Source: Candidatus Chryseopegocella kryptomonas
GTDB taxonomy: Bacteria; Bacteroidota; Ignavibacteria; Kryptoniales; Kryptoniaceae
DNA length: 64,000 nucleotides
NCBI RefSeq assembly: GCF_001536065.1
Contig: NZ_CZVW01000003.1
Coordinates: forward strand, 1-64,000
Reading direction: 5' to 3'
In this document: positions 34,619 to 44,741 of the stretch, piece by piece
How positions within the stretch are numbered: the first letter of the stretch is position 1
Layout of the letters: each line of letters begins with the position of its first letter
Position numbers and translations under genes: made by a program
The notes under the pieces: generated by a model
Told to the model about the DNA's origin: nothing
Seen by the model: the letters and a program-made list of their open reading frames with translations, nothing else
The model's database searches: none

Positions 34619-37315
34619 TTAAAATCCTATTGAAAAACCAACTCTGACTTCTCTTGGCGGATAATAATAATGTGGTCTTGTGTAATAATCATCTGATGAA
34701 TGAACCCCCGGAATCTTACCAACCCATTGATCAACCACAATACCTTCACCCCTTTGCTTTGCAAGTGTGTATTGCGCCGTCCCAGTGTCATCGTAAACAT
34801 ATCTTTCATTAAGTGTGTCAAATAAGTTATAAACTTTAACAAAGAAACTCCATCTCAATCCAAACCACTTGAACAATTTCTCAAACATCATATCCACTTG
34901 AATTCTAGCTGGCTTCCTCTCGCTATTTCGTCTTAATTCAAGGCGATTGTTCGTAACATACGGAGTGTATGGAAGCCCAGAGCCATATTGTCCGATAAAG
35001 CTCAAAAGCCAGTTGTCTTGAATTCCTATGCTCAATGTTCCGTTCAAAGTGTGCGTTTGATCCCAATCAAGGTAAACAAGAATTTTTTCTGGCTCTCGCC
35101 CAGATTTCAAATCTATAAAGAAAGCATCTGGATTTGGATCGTTACCCTCAGCAACTTGATAAGTATAATCAAGTGTTGCAGCGATGAGTTCGCCTTTCAA
35201 TCTACGTTTTACAAGTGAAAGTGTAAATCCTTTGATGTTTCCGTAATCTTTATTGACATAAAGATTGTAAACTTTCTCCTGACTTATTCTCGTTCTCTGC
35301 AATGCCAGAAGATCGCGAACATCTTTGTAGAATCCAGTTATATTAATTGCAAGATTATCTGTTAATTGCTGTTGTAAACCGAACTCATAAGCAACGGTTT
35401 TCTCCGGTTTTAAATTAGCATTTCCGAAAGTAGGTGTCCCAACAAATAATGCAGATTCAAATTCTGGGTTCGTGTAAAGATAAGCAAACGGTGGCATCTG
35501 CAAAAACCAACCATAGGAAAAGTGCAAAATTCCCCTATCAGTTATCGGATAAGAGACACCAAGTCGTGGACTTATCTGATGTTTTGGAGATGCCCTTGCA
35601 ATCAAAGTATCACGAACAATCATCGGCGGAATCGTTGGGTCGTTTGGATCAGGATAGAAAATAAATCGTGAATAATCCGCTTTCGCATCAAAGTAATCAT
35701 ACCTTATACCAAAATTAACAATCATATCTTTATACTCCATCTTGTCCTGAGCGTAAACGGAAAAAATAACAGGTCTTCGTGTATATCTGTTGTGATATGG
35801 TGATGTAATGTCTGGAATCGTTGGCTGAAGATATTTAACTGTATCTCTCAAAACTGTGAAATAAACAAAATCAAGTTTATGCAAACGAATTTCAAAACCC
35901 GTTTTTATCTCGTGGTAATTTGAAACCTGACTTGTTATATCAAACTTTGCCATAAATGTCCTTGAATCTCTATAAACATGGTCGTTTTGTGTCCCGCCGA
36001 AATAAAAAGTAAAACTTGTCGGTCTTGCTAATCTTTCAATCGGCTGGTATCTTGGATCAAGTGGATCTTCATAAACATATTGTCTGAATTTTTGATAGTT
36101 ATAAGATGCTTTGAGTTCGTAAAATGTTTTATTACTTATAGCGTGAGATAATGTGAAGCCAACTTTATAGTTTTCATCGTGATATTGATAAGTTCCATCT
36201 GGATTATATTTAAACAAATGATTGTATGTCTTATACCAACTTCTGTCGTAAAGTCCGTCAATGTTTAACTTAATGGTTGGTGAAATTCTAAATGTTAATT
36301 TCGCCGTTGTATTCAAATTCCTACTTGGATTCATTGGAACAATTGCACTATCTCCCGTCATCGGAATCTTCCAGTTATTCGCATCATTGAAGTTAGGTTG
36401 ATCGCTTGGTTGATGCTCTCTTACTCCATAAAGCCACCCTTTGTTTTGTTCCCACCTTAATGATGTAAAGAAAGAAATCGTTTTGTTAAGCAGCGGTAAT
36501 GGACCGCCAAGGCTAAATTCAACAACTGGATTATTAAGTGGATCAACTTTATCTATGTTGAAGAATATATTTTTATGCCTGCTCACAAAATCACCAGTAT
36601 ATACAAGCAATTCACCGGTATATTTTTGTCCTCCTTCTTTTGTAACTATATTAACAACACCGCTCATTGCGTTTCCGTACTCAGCATTAAATGTTCCACT
36701 TACGACCGTCATTTCTTGGATTGCATTTCTTGCTATTTGCATTCCAAGTGTATTAAAAAATGGATCATTTATTGAAAGTCCGTCAATTGTATAAGCGATC
36801 TCGCTTGTTCTTCCGCCTCTTATATGAATATCACCGCCAGCACCAACGACAACGCCAGCTTGGAGAGTTAAAACTCTCTGAAAGTTTTCAACAGGTAATT
36901 CACGAATTTGTTCAGCATCAACAACCGCTTGTGAAGATGTTAAGTCCGCTCTTACAAGTGGACGTTCAGCTTCAACAACAACAGGCGGAAGACCGATTGC
37001 CTCTGGTTCCATTTCAAAATTTAAAGTCGTTGTCAAATCAGCTGAAACCTTAACATTTTTAACCGTTATTTTTCTATAACCGACCGCAGAAACAACAACA
37101 GTGTAAGTTCCAGGCGGTATATTCGTGATAACATAATATCCATTTATATCGGTAGCTGCACCAAGCGTTGTCCCTTCAAGAACTACATTCACACCAGGTA
37201 ATGGTTCTTTTGTTTCAGCGTCAATTATTCTACCCGCAATTTTACCTTTTGTCCCACTATAAAGCCAAGTAGCAACTGAAATTAAAGCGAGTAAAAGCAT
37301 AAAATAACGCTTCAT
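34619..37315 (-). CDS. TonB-dependent receptor with carboxypeptidase-regulatory-like domain
   Basis: The protein has 898 residues. After the signal peptide, a CarboxypepD_reg-like beta sandwich (GKIAGRIIDAETKEPLPG, about 25-110) precedes the plug (VVVEAERPLV, DGLSINDPFF, NAEYGNAMSGVVNIVTKEGG, about 115-235) and a 22-strand-type barrel. Late motifs (PRLGVSYPITDRG, NLKPEKTVAYEFGLQQ, VKVYNLFDTLNER) are typical of TonB-dependent transporters. It would bring a large substrate across the outer membrane with TonB energy. No SusD gene is adjacent; the next gene is the T9SS cargo, 25 bp away. AAGGAGG lies upstream of the ATG. Confidence 0.92.
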   Translation of the reverse strand: MKRYFMLLLALISVATWLYSGTKGKIAGRIIDAETKEPLPGVNVVLEGTTLGAATDINGYYVITNIPPGTYTVVVSAVGYRKITVKNVKVSADLTTTLNFEMEPEAIGLPPVVVEAERPLVRADLTSSQAVVDAEQIRELPVENFQRVLTLQAGVVVGAGGDIHIRGGRTSEIAYTIDGLSINDPFFNTLGMQIARNAIQEMTVVSGTFNAEYGNAMSGVVNIVTKEGGQKYTGELLVYTGDFVSRHKNIFFNIDKVDPLNNPVVEFSLGGPLPLLNKTISFFTSLRWEQNKGWLYGVREHQPSDQPNFNDANNWKIPMTGDSAIVPMNPSRNLNTTAKLTFRISPTIKLNIDGLYDRSWYKTYNHLFKYNPDGTYQYHDENYKVGFTLSHAISNKTFYELKASYNYQKFRQYVYEDPLDPRYQPIERLARPTSFTFYFGGTQNDHVYRDSRTFMAKFDITSQVSNYHEIKTGFEIRLHKLDFVYFTVLRDTVKYLQPTIPDITSPYHNRYTRRPVIFSVYAQDKMEYKDMIVNFGIRYDYFDAKADYSRFIFYPDPNDPTIPPMIVRDTLIARASPKHQISPRLGVSYPITDRGILHFSYGWFLQMPPFAYLYTNPEFESALFVGTPTFGNANLKPEKTVAYEFGLQQQLTDNLAINITGFYKDVRDLLALQRTRISQEKVYNLYVNKDYGNIKGFTLSLVKRRLKGELIAATLDYTYQVAEGNDPNPDAFFIDLKSGREPEKILVYLDWDQTHTLNGTLSIGIQDNWLLSFIGQYGSGLPYTPYVTNNRLELRRNSERKPARIQVDMMFEKLFKWFGLRWSFFVKVYNLFDTLNERYVYDDTGTAQYTLAKQRGEGIVVDQWVGKIPGVHSSDDYYTRPHYYYPPREVRVGFSIGF

Positions 37316-37338
37316 CTCAAATCAACCTCCTTAGTTTT

Positions 37339-37511
37339 TTACTTAATGATAGCGAATTTAGTTAATTTTTGCCCGATACATGGAGCATCAAATTTTCTCT
37401 TTTTTCCTCTTTCAAGTTTAAAATGTTCCTGCAAAATCTCAATTGCTTTTTTCTATCTGAAAGTTTAGTTTGCAAGGATGAGAAATTAACAAAAACAATT
37501 AAACAAATCAT
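37339..37511 (-). pseudogene. Decayed, internally deleted relative of the T9SS-sorted surface protein gene
   Basis: Read on the minus strand, the segment ends DAPCIGQKLTKFAIIK followed by a stop, nearly the same as the last residues (DAPGIGQKLIKFAIIK) of the large T9SS protein encoded at 31006. Just before it is a stretch SDRKKAIEILQEHFKLERGKK that matches that protein's N-terminus (SDREKALEILRG), preceded by a signal-like helix. So N- and C-terminal ends are joined directly, with a one-base frame break in an A run at 37447-37452. The upstream bases also resemble the PorV-type leader (GILSVLM). The gap between the receptor gene and the DUF58 gene (37316-37710) holds little else. Confidence 0.65.
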
Positions 37512-37710
37512 CAAAACACTCAAAATTCCCCCCAAATTGCGTGCGAAAATCCGTAAACTTTGATTAGTGATAACGAAGTGCTTTGAACATATCATTTTGC
37601 ACGGAAAATTTTTGATTATTATGACAAGACAATCTAATTCTTTCCTAAATATAAAAAAGCACGATAACTTTGTCAATAAAAATCTGTTCAAAATTCCACC
37701 GTCAAAAAAC

Positions 37711-38610
37711 TCACATCAACTCACGCCTTTTGCTCAAATATCTAAAAAGCGCAACATCAAACGGCGTTGCCGTATCCATAAGTTCATAATCAATCCCGTT
37801 GGCTAAACATTCAATTCTATATCTTTTTATAAACTCATCAATCGCACGCTGATAATCTTTTCGTATGTAAAGCGACTGCGTCATTATCTTCTCCGATGTT
37901 TCCATATCTTTAAACAAAGCATCAACATTGAAATCAAAATTTCTCTCAACAGGGTCAAGTATCTGAAAAACGATTATCTCATTCTTCTTATGTTTGAAAT
38001 GTTTAAATGCACTTATAACCTCATTCTGATCATCAAGCAAATCACTTAACACAATCACAAGCCCCCTTCTTTTTATTCTCTCTGCGACAAGATGAAGCGA
38101 TTTGGCAGTGTTTGTCTTGCTCCCTGGCTCCGTCCTTTCAAGTTCAGAAAGTATGACATCAAGATAACTTCTCACAGATCGTGGTGGCAAAAACTTTCTT
38201 ATACCTTCATCATAAATCACAAGTCCAACCGCATCTCTTTGCATCATCATAAGATAAGCCAACGCCCCAGCAAGATAACATGCATAATCAAACTTTCTTA
38301 CATTATCACCCGAAGAATATGCCATTGATCCACTCGCATCAAGAATTATATAAGCCCTTAAATTTGTTTCCTCTTCAAACTGCTTTATAAAATATCTATC
38401 AGTTCTGCCGTAAACTTTCCAGTCAATATATCTTGTCTCATCCCCCGGAGAATACTGCCTGTGCTCGGAAAATTCAACGCTAAAACCATGATATGGACTT
38501 TTGTGAAGCCCGACGATAAAACCCTCAACAACAAGCCGTGCTATGAGTTCAAGATTTGAAAGTTTTGAAACGACTTTCGGATCAAGATATTTCCTATGAT
38601 TTTCCTGCAT
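37711..38610 (-). CDS. DUF58 domain protein (VWA-like)
   Basis: The protein has 299 residues. The family core is HGFSVEFSEHRQYSPGDE followed by RYIDWKVYGRTD. The region after it (AYIILDASGSMAYS) is a VWA/MIDAS DxSxS metal site. DUF58 proteins usually accompany MoxR-type AAA ATPases and BatA/BatB-like proteins in a chaperone-like or stress system, but no MoxR gene is in the window. It is cytosolic, with no signal peptide. It is 17 bp downstream of the EamA transporter gene. Confidence 0.9.
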   Translation of the reverse strand: MQENHRKYLDPKVVSKLSNLELIARLVVEGFIVGLHKSPYHGFSVEFSEHRQYSPGDETRYIDWKVYGRTDRYFIKQFEEETNLRAYIILDASGSMAYSSGDNVRKFDYACYLAGALAYLMMMQRDAVGLVIYDEGIRKFLPPRSVRSYLDVILSELERTEPGSKTNTAKSLHLVAERIKRRGLVIVLSDLLDDQNEVISAFKHFKHKKNEIIVFQILDPVERNFDFNVDALFKDMETSEKIMTQSLYIRKDYQRAIDEFIKRYRIECLANGIDYELMDTATPFDVALFRYLSKRRELM

Positions 38611-38627
38611 CTTTAAAAAATTTATTT

Positions 38628-39488
38628 TTAACCAAGTTGAACCAGAAAAACTCCAGCAACGACGAGCGTCCCTCCAATTAAAAATGGCAATGTTATAGGA
38701 TTTCCAAAAATTAACATTCCAAGAATCGCAGTTATTATCGGCTGACCGTTTGTAAAGACAACAACTTTACTTGCCTCTATCTTCCCAATGGCATAATACC
38801 AGAGAAAATAACCAAAAATTGATGTTCCAACACCAAGATAAATAACTCCAAGCCACGAACCAAATGAAACACCAGAAAAATCAATCCTTAAAAAATCATA
38901 TAAGCCGACTGGAAAATAAATCAAACTCCCAACTATTAAAGCAATCCCCGTGACATAGACAGCACCATATTTTACTATCATCGGTTTCCCAAGTATTGAA
39001 TAAAGAGCCCAGAACATCGCACCAAACATTATTATAATGTTGCCCTTTAAATACTCAATGTTCAAATTCACTCCATGCTCGGCAAAAACAATTCCTATCC
39101 CGATAAAACTTAACAAAACACCTGAAACTTTGTAAAAGTTAATTTTTTCCCCCAAAAATAAAGCGGAAAATATCAACGCAAAAATTGGCGTCATAGCATA
39201 AATCAAAGATGCATTCCCAGGGGTCGTGTATTTTATCCCAAATATAAACGCACCTTGATTCAGCGGAACTGCAAGAAGACCCAAAATGAAAAATTTAAAC
39301 TTGTCCTCACGAGCAATTCTAACTCGTCTGTATTTTGAAAAAGAAATTAAAAACCCAAAACCAATCCCTGCAATTCCCGATCTCAAAAGCGTAAGCGTCA
39401 TCGGTGTAATTTCCTTTACAACCGCTTTTGCAATTATATGCGTTAAACTTGCGATCAATGTCTGTATCGTGAGCCAGAAATAAACCAT
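38628..39488 (-). CDS. EamA/DMT-family transporter
   Basis: The protein has 286 residues with ten predicted transmembrane helices in two repeated EamA halves. Each half contains the conserved late motif: IYAMTPIFALIFSALFLGEKI in the first and VVFTNGQPIITAILGMLIFG in the second. Members export amino acids, nucleotides or other metabolites across the inner membrane; the substrate here is unknown. It lies 9 bp after the polysaccharide deacetylase gene. Confidence 0.88.
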   Translation of the reverse strand: MVYFWLTIQTLIASLTHIIAKAVVKEITPMTLTLLRSGIAGIGFGFLISFSKYRRVRIAREDKFKFFILGLLAVPLNQGAFIFGIKYTTPGNASLIYAMTPIFALIFSALFLGEKINFYKVSGVLLSFIGIGIVFAEHGVNLNIEYLKGNIIIMFGAMFWALYSILGKPMIVKYGAVYVTGIALIVGSLIYFPVGLYDFLRIDFSGVSFGSWLGVIYLGVGTSIFGYFLWYYAIGKIEASKVVVFTNGQPIITAILGMLIFGNPITLPFLIGGTLVVAGVFLVQLG

Positions 39489-39497
39489 CTCAAAAAA

Positions 39498-40970
39498 TTA
39501 TTTCGTTTCAAATAAATCAATGATTTCTTCGCAACTTCCGACAAAAGCACCTTCTTCCAAAGCCAACTTAACAAATTCCTCATAAACAAAATCCCAACCC
39601 CAAGAATCAAACTCATCATAAACCGTATTATGAAACAAAACTGTCATCACGCCACCAAAAACCTTAACAACCCGAAGCAACTTAACAACCTCACTCAATA
39701 TCTCCTCAATTGACTTAACATTTTTCCCATACTGATAAACCGCATCCATAAAGACAATTGGAATCTCATAAATTTCCATCTCAACATTTCCATCAACATC
39801 AAAAATTTTGAACGGAAAAGCATAACCACACCTGAAACCCTGTCTTGATGTAAAACCAAGTGTTGAATCATATTTAAAACCAAGTTCGCTCTGAATAAAC
39901 GGTGTTATCTTAAAATTGTATCTCAAATAATGCTGTCTTACCCCAAAAACATTTGAGCCAACAAATTCCAAAATTTTCTCTTTCTCGTTTCTCATCAATT
40001 CAATTTTATCAAAAGCATCAAAACTTGGATGAAGCCCAATTTCAAATCCATTTTCCTTCAACTTGCGAACAAATCCAAACATAAACTCATCCCATTTGTA
40101 TCTTGCGTCATACTTTGTCGCACCACCAGATTTGAGAAAGAAAGTTGATTTTACTCCAAACTTATTTTCAAACTCAAAAATTTTCCCCATCCCTTCACGA
40201 TATGGATCATAGCCCTTTAAAAAATAATAAAGAAACTTTGCAAATCGTTCTCTTCTCTTTTGAATTTCTTCCCTCCCCATTATAAACTTATTCACAATCT
40301 CATTGTAAACTCCAAATGGCGACCATTTCCTTAACACATCAACATCGTGCGTCAAACACACAGCAAAATTTTTGCCTTCCCAATCTCTTTGCTTGCTTAC
40401 GACATCAATTTTCTCAAGAAATTTTTTCAGGATGAAAAAATAAAAATTAACAATTGGAAGATCAGAAACGCCAAGTTTTACGAGAAGATTTTCATCATCG
40501 GGAAAACGCCCGAAGTCATCTCTTTTAACTTTGACTCTCTCATCCCACGAAGAAAGAAAGTAAAAAGCACAGGATAAAATGTCAAAATTTATTCTCAAAA
40601 AATCATCAACTTCAAAAATTGGTTCACCAGTTACAAAAAAGACGGGAAGTTTGAAACCTTCAAACTCAACTGGGACAAGTGGAGTTTTTAGATTAACAAA
40701 ATGAATTGTTGCAATTTCATATAACTCATCATACGATTTCCGTCTCTCAAAAAGTTCAATCGCTTGAGTGCTTTTTCCGATTGAAATGCTTTTATCCCTT
40801 CGCACAAAATTTGAGCCATAATAAATCAACGGTTCATTATTTGATACATCATCTATTGAACTCACAATATCAAATTCAATTCCATAAACGAGCGAAAAAT
40901 TTTTCAAGACATATTCAATCCTTCTCCTGTGCGAATCATTATCAACATCAAGAAAAACTTTCACCTGCAT
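39498..40970 (-). CDS. Polysaccharide-deacetylase-family protein (NodB-like)
   Basis: The protein has about 490 residues. An N-terminal region of about 190 residues of unknown fold, DUF7033-like, precedes a NodB-type barrel with CLTHDVDV (metal Asp pair), FEIGLHPSFDA (metal His) and RQHYLRYNF. The start is set at ATG 40970, because TGAGGAG overlapping the glyA stop provides its ribosome site; a GTG at 40988 is also in frame. Close relatives are found in capsule or cell-surface glycan loci, though none surrounds it here. Its coupling to glyA is positional only. Confidence 0.8.
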   Translation of the reverse strand: MQVKVFLDVDNDSHRRRIEYVLKNFSLVYGIEFDIVSSIDDVSNNEPLIYYGSNFVRRDKSISIGKSTQAIELFERRKSYDELYEIATIHFVNLKTPLVPVEFEGFKLPVFFVTGEPIFEVDDFLRINFDILSCAFYFLSSWDERVKVKRDDFGRFPDDENLLVKLGVSDLPIVNFYFFILKKFLEKIDVVSKQRDWEGKNFAVCLTHDVDVLRKWSPFGVYNEIVNKFIMGREEIQKRRERFAKFLYYFLKGYDPYREGMGKIFEFENKFGVKSTFFLKSGGATKYDARYKWDEFMFGFVRKLKENGFEIGLHPSFDAFDKIELMRNEKEKILEFVGSNVFGVRQHYLRYNFKITPFIQSELGFKYDSTLGFTSRQGFRCGYAFPFKIFDVDGNVEMEIYEIPIVFMDAVYQYGKNVKSIEEILSEVVKLLRVVKVFGGVMTVLFHNTVYDEFDSWGWDFVYEEFVKLALEEGAFVGSCEEIIDLFETK

Positions 40971-40977
40971 AATCTCC

Positions 40978-42297
40978 TCACTTAACACTTACACTGCTTA
41001 AAGAAACGAAATCATAAAGCGGAAATCTCTCGCAAAGTTCCCTTACCTGCTCTCTCACTTCTCTATAAACATTTTCATTGCCGATGTTGGAAATAACCTT
41101 ATCAATCAACTCAGCGATAAATTCCATTTCCTGCTCTTTCATTCCGCGCGTCGTAAGAGCTGGCGTCCCAAGACGAATTCCACTTGTGACAAGCGGACTT
41201 TTATCATCAAATGGAACCATATTTTTATTCACGGTTATCCCGGCTTGTTCAAGCGCCTTTTCAGCCTCTTTGCCTGTTACACCTTTATTTCTCAAATCAA
41301 TCAAAATCAAGTGATTATCTGTTCCACCAGAAACAAGGTTATAGCCAAGTTGAATTAATTTATTTGCGAGCGCTTTTGCATTTTTTATGATTTGAGCGGA
41401 ATACTCCTTAAACTCTGGCTTTAAAGCCTCTCCAAACGCAACTGCTTTCGCTGCGATAACATGCATCAAGGGTCCACCTTGAATCCCGGGCATAACAACA
41501 CCATCAATTAATTCAGACATCATACGGAGACGATCACCTTTCGGAGTTTTAACACCAAATGGATTTTCCCTGTCTTTATACATCAAAATCAAACCACCGC
41601 GGGGACCTCGCAATGTTTTATGCGTTGTTGATGTCACAATATCGCAGTATGGCAATGGATTGTTAAGTAGCCCCGATGCAATAAGTCCTGCTGGATGGGC
41701 TATATCTGCCATAAGATAAGCGCCAACTTTATCTGCTACTTCTCTGAATGCTTTGTAATCATAATCTCGCGGATAAGCACTTGCACCGACAATTATCATT
41801 TTCGGCTTCTCACGTTTTGCGATGTCCTCAACCTCGTTCATATCTATCATTCCTGTTTCCTTTGAAACGCCGTAAAAAACAGCGCGATAAAGTTTGCCTG
41901 AAAAATTCACCGCCGACCCGTGCGTGAGATGTCCGCCGTGCGCAAGATTTAATCCAAGAATTGTATCTCCAGGTTGCAAAAATGTAAAATATGCAGCCAT
42001 ATTCGCTTGACTTCCAGAATGCGGTTGAACATTGGCATATTCACAATTAAAAAGTTTCTTTGCTCTTTCTCTCGCAAGATTTTCAGCTATATCAACAAAT
42101 TCACATCCGCCGTAATATCTTCTTCCGGGATAACCTTCCGCGTATTTATTTGTCATAACTGAGCCCATCGCCTCAAGCACAGCCCTTGAGACAAAATTTT
42201 CACTTGCGATCAATTCAAGTGTATAATTTTGCCTTTCAACCTCGCCAGCAATTGCGTTGTATATTTCTGGGTCTTGCTCTTTTAATGTTAAGAACAT
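40978..42297 (-). CDS. glyA: Serine hydroxymethyltransferase
   Basis: The protein has 439 residues of PLP fold-type I. Conserved features are [50 protein letters not shown] and the PLP-lysine segment [14 protein letters not shown]. The C-terminal domain has [14 protein letters not shown]. It interconverts serine and glycine with tetrahydrofolate and supplies one-carbon units. It lies between the CoA-transferase and deacetylase genes in a tight minus-strand run; no glycine riboswitch was seen in the 24-bp upstream gap. Confidence 0.98.
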   Translation of the reverse strand: MFLTLKEQDPEIYNAIAGEVERQNYTLELIASENFVSRAVLEAMGSVMTNKYAEGYPGRRYYGGCEFVDIAENLARERAKKLFNCEYANVQPHSGSQANMAAYFTFLQPGDTILGLNLAHGGHLTHGSAVNFSGKLYRAVFYGVSKETGMIDMNEVEDIAKREKPKMIIVGASAYPRDYDYKAFREVADKVGAYLMADIAHPAGLIASGLLNNPLPYCDIVTSTTHKTLRGPRGGLILMYKDRENPFGVKTPKGDRLRMMSELIDGVVMPGIQGGPLMHVIAAKAVAFGEALKPEFKEYSAQIIKNAKALANKLIQLGYNLVSGGTDNHLILIDLRNKGVTGKEAEKALEQAGITVNKNMVPFDDKSPLVTSGIRLGTPALTTRGMKEQEMEFIAELIDKVISNIGNENVYREVREQVRELCERFPLYDFVSLSSVSVK

Positions 42298-42321
42298 AAC
42301 TTTGGATAATTTTGTTTTGAT

Positions 42322-43617
42322 TTACAGATAACATCTCTTTTTTGCCTCAAACTTCAACCAGTCACGAAAATCTGGATGCGCGATCTCAATTAACGCTTTC
42401 GCTCTTTCTCTTATACTTTTGCCGTGAAGATAAGCAACTCCGTATTCAGTTACAACATAATGCACATCTCCACGAGATGTCACAACCCCAGCTCCTTCCG
42501 TCAAGACAGGGACAATTCTTGAAATAGTTCCATTTTTTGCCGTGGAAGGCAAGGCTATTATCGGCTTCCCGCCTTTTGAGCGAGCAGCTCCACGAATGAA
42601 ATCAACCTGCCCTCCAATCCCACTGTAAATTTTATGTCCTATTGAATCAGAACAAACTTGACCCGTCAAATCAATTTGCAAAGCAGAATTTATCGCAACC
42701 ATCTTCTCATTTTGAGCAATTATAAACGGATCATTCACATAATCGCTCGGATGAAATTCAAAAAGAGGATTGTTATCAATGAATTCAAAAAGCTTCTTAG
42801 TCCCCAAAACAAAACTTGCGATAACTTTTCCCCTGTGTAAAGTTTTTTTCTCGTTATTTACAACGCCTGACTCAATCAGTGGCAGAAGACCATCGCTGAA
42901 CATTTCGGTGTGAATCCCAAGATCTTTTTTATCTTTCATAAAAAGCAAAACAGCGTCAGGAATCCCACCAATCCCCATTTGCAATGTTGAACCATCTTCA
43001 ATTAACTCCGCAATGTAGCCCGCAATTTTACGATGAAGGTCTGTAATTTCCTCTTTTGGAAGTTCAAACAAAGGTCTATCTGATTCAACAAAGTAATGAA
43101 TCTTGCTCACATGTATGAAGCTATCCCCAAGGGCTCTTGGCATGTTTGGATTTACCTCTGCTATTACAATTCTTGCGGTCTCAGCTGCTGCTTTTGTGCA
43201 TTCAACACCAACGCCAAAACTACAAAATCCATATTCATCTGGTGGTGAAACTGTTATAAGTGCAACATCTATTTTGTATTCACCACTGTAAAACAATTTT
43301 GGAATTTCAGATAAAAAAATTGGGACAAATTCAGCTCTACCGTCATTTACCGCATCCCTTACATTTGCACCCGTGAAAAAAGCACGATGCTTAAAATGCC
43401 CCTGCATTTCAGGAGCAACATAAGGAGCTTCACCAAATGTTAAGATATGTGCTATCTCAACATTTTCAAGTTCGTCTTTTCTTGCAACAAGTGCTTTTAT
43501 AAGTGGTTCAGGAGTTGCACATCCGGGATGAACCCAGACCTTATCTCCTGATTTTATAACTTTAACAGCTTCTTCTGCTGTGACTGTTCTTTCTTTAAAG
43601 TGCTTTGTCCAGCTCAT
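42322..43617 (-). CDS. Acetyl-CoA hydrolase/transferase family protein (4-hydroxybutyrate-CoA-transferase-like)
   Basis: The protein has 431 residues with two Rossmann-like halves. Motifs are VWVHPGCATPEPL in the first half, LQMGIGGIPDAVL, and LGIHTEMFSDG, which holds the catalytic Glu that forms the CoA thioester in this family. The late VTEYGVAYLHGKSIRERA is also conserved. It moves CoA between short-chain carboxylates such as acetate and 4-hydroxybutyrate or propionate. Exact substrates cannot be assigned. The start overlaps the alanine dehydrogenase stop (ATGA). Confidence 0.9.
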   Translation of the reverse strand: MSWTKHFKERTVTAEEAVKVIKSGDKVWVHPGCATPEPLIKALVARKDELENVEIAHILTFGEAPYVAPEMQGHFKHRAFFTGANVRDAVNDGRAEFVPIFLSEIPKLFYSGEYKIDVALITVSPPDEYGFCSFGVGVECTKAAAETARIVIAEVNPNMPRALGDSFIHVSKIHYFVESDRPLFELPKEEITDLHRKIAGYIAELIEDGSTLQMGIGGIPDAVLLFMKDKKDLGIHTEMFSDGLLPLIESGVVNNEKKTLHRGKVIASFVLGTKKLFEFIDNNPLFEFHPSDYVNDPFIIAQNEKMVAINSALQIDLTGQVCSDSIGHKIYSGIGGQVDFIRGAARSKGGKPIIALPSTAKNGTISRIVPVLTEGAGVVTSRGDVHYVVTEYGVAYLHGKSIRERAKALIEIAHPDFRDWLKFEAKKRCYL

Positions 43618-44741
43618 AGGAGTTCTTCTATTTTTTTATATTCAAGATTGAAAATTTCAGCGATGTTTTTATTCGTGCAAAAACCAGCGTGAGTGTAAAT
43701 TCCTTTACCAAACGATGGTCTCTCCCTCACTGTTTGTGAGAGCCCCTTTTCAGCAATTTCAATTATGTAAGGCAAACTAACATTCGTGAGAGCATAAGTT
43801 GCGGTTCTTGCGACATTTGAAGCCATGTTCGGAACACAATAATGAATCACACCATACTTAACAAAAACAGGATTTGCAATTGTCGTCGGTCTGCTCGTTT
43901 CAACGCATCCACCTTGATCAATTGAGACATCAATTATAACTGAACCCGGCTTCATCTTCTTAACCATCTCCTCTGTGACAATTTTCGGGGTCAAAGCACC
44001 GTGAATTAAAACCGCACCGATCAAAACATCGGCGAATTGAACTGCTTTTTCAATGTTATAAACATTTGCAATCGCAGTTTCAACTCTTTTGTCAAAAAGT
44101 TTTTCAACTTCACGAAGTTTGTCAATATCTTTATCAAGGACAACAACATGAGCCCCGAGACCAAGAGCTGCTCTTATAGCGTTTTGCCCTACAACGCCAG
44201 CACCAAGTATCACAACCGTCGCAGGTGGAACTCCGGGAATTCCTCCGAGAATAATTCCCCTTCCACCATCCTCATTTTGTAGGTATCTTGCTGCGACAAC
44301 AATTGCCATTTGCCCAGCGATTTCACTCATCGCTTGAAGAATCGGAAGTCGCCCATCCGGAAGCTCAATTATCTCATAACCAATAGCAGTGATTTTCCTT
44401 TCAAGCAAAATTTCAATAAATTTCCTCGGCGCAACAGCAAGGTGAAGAAATCCAAACAGTAGATGTCCCTCGCACAAATAATTATAATCTTCTTCCGTCG
44501 GGCGAGCAACCTTCACAACCATTTGTGCTCTTTTATAAACCTCCTCCCTTGAAAAAACAATCTTCGCCCCCATCTTCTCATATTCAGCATCACTGAAACC
44601 GCTGTATTCACCAGCGGATGATTCAACATAAACTTCATGCCCACGCTCAACAAGTGCTTTTACCCCGGCAGGTGTAAGTGCTACTCTTCTTTCAAAAATT
44701 TTTTGTGTGTCAATGCTTTCTTTTGGAATTCCGATGTTCAT
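43614..44741 (-). CDS. ald: Alanine dehydrogenase
   Basis: The protein has about 375 residues. Family motifs: the substrate-binding N-terminal region ERRVALTPAGVK, HLAVAP, the Rossmann loop VVILGAGVVGQNA, and VIIDVSIDQGGCVETSRPT. It interconverts alanine and pyruvate plus ammonia with NAD. The start is set at MNIGIPKES (ATG 44741) by similarity to the family N-terminus, with TTTGGAAC just upstream; in-frame starts at 44771 and 44801 would add 10 or 20 residues. A CoA-transferase follows, suggesting an amino-acid and acid fermentation or assimilation pair. Confidence 0.93.
   Translation of the reverse strand: MNIGIPKESIDTQKIFERRVALTPAGVKALVERGHEVYVESSAGEYSGFSDAEYEKMGAKIVFSREEVYKRAQMVVKVARPTEEDYNYLCEGHLLFGFLHLAVAPRKFIEILLERKITAIGYEIIELPDGRLPILQAMSEIAGQMAIVVAARYLQNEDGGRGIILGGIPGVPPATVVILGAGVVGQNAIRAALGLGAHVVVLDKDIDKLREVEKLFDKRVETAIANVYNIEKAVQFADVLIGAVLIHGALTPKIVTEEMVKKMKPGSVIIDVSIDQGGCVETSRPTTIANPVFVKYGVIHYCVPNMASNVARTATYALTNVSLPYIIEIAEKGLSQTVRERPSFGKGIYTHAGFCTNKNIAEIFNLEYKKIEELL

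Noticed and set aside
37362-37691. 109-residue minus-strand ORF in the gap before the DUF58 gene
   Set aside because: It mixes frames of the collapsed T9SS remnant; its matches end where the frame is shifted, so it is treated as part of the pseudogene.
42298-42330. Glycine riboswitch before glyA
   Set aside because: The gap to the upstream CoA-transferase gene is only 24 bp, too short for the aptamer, and no conserved core was seen.
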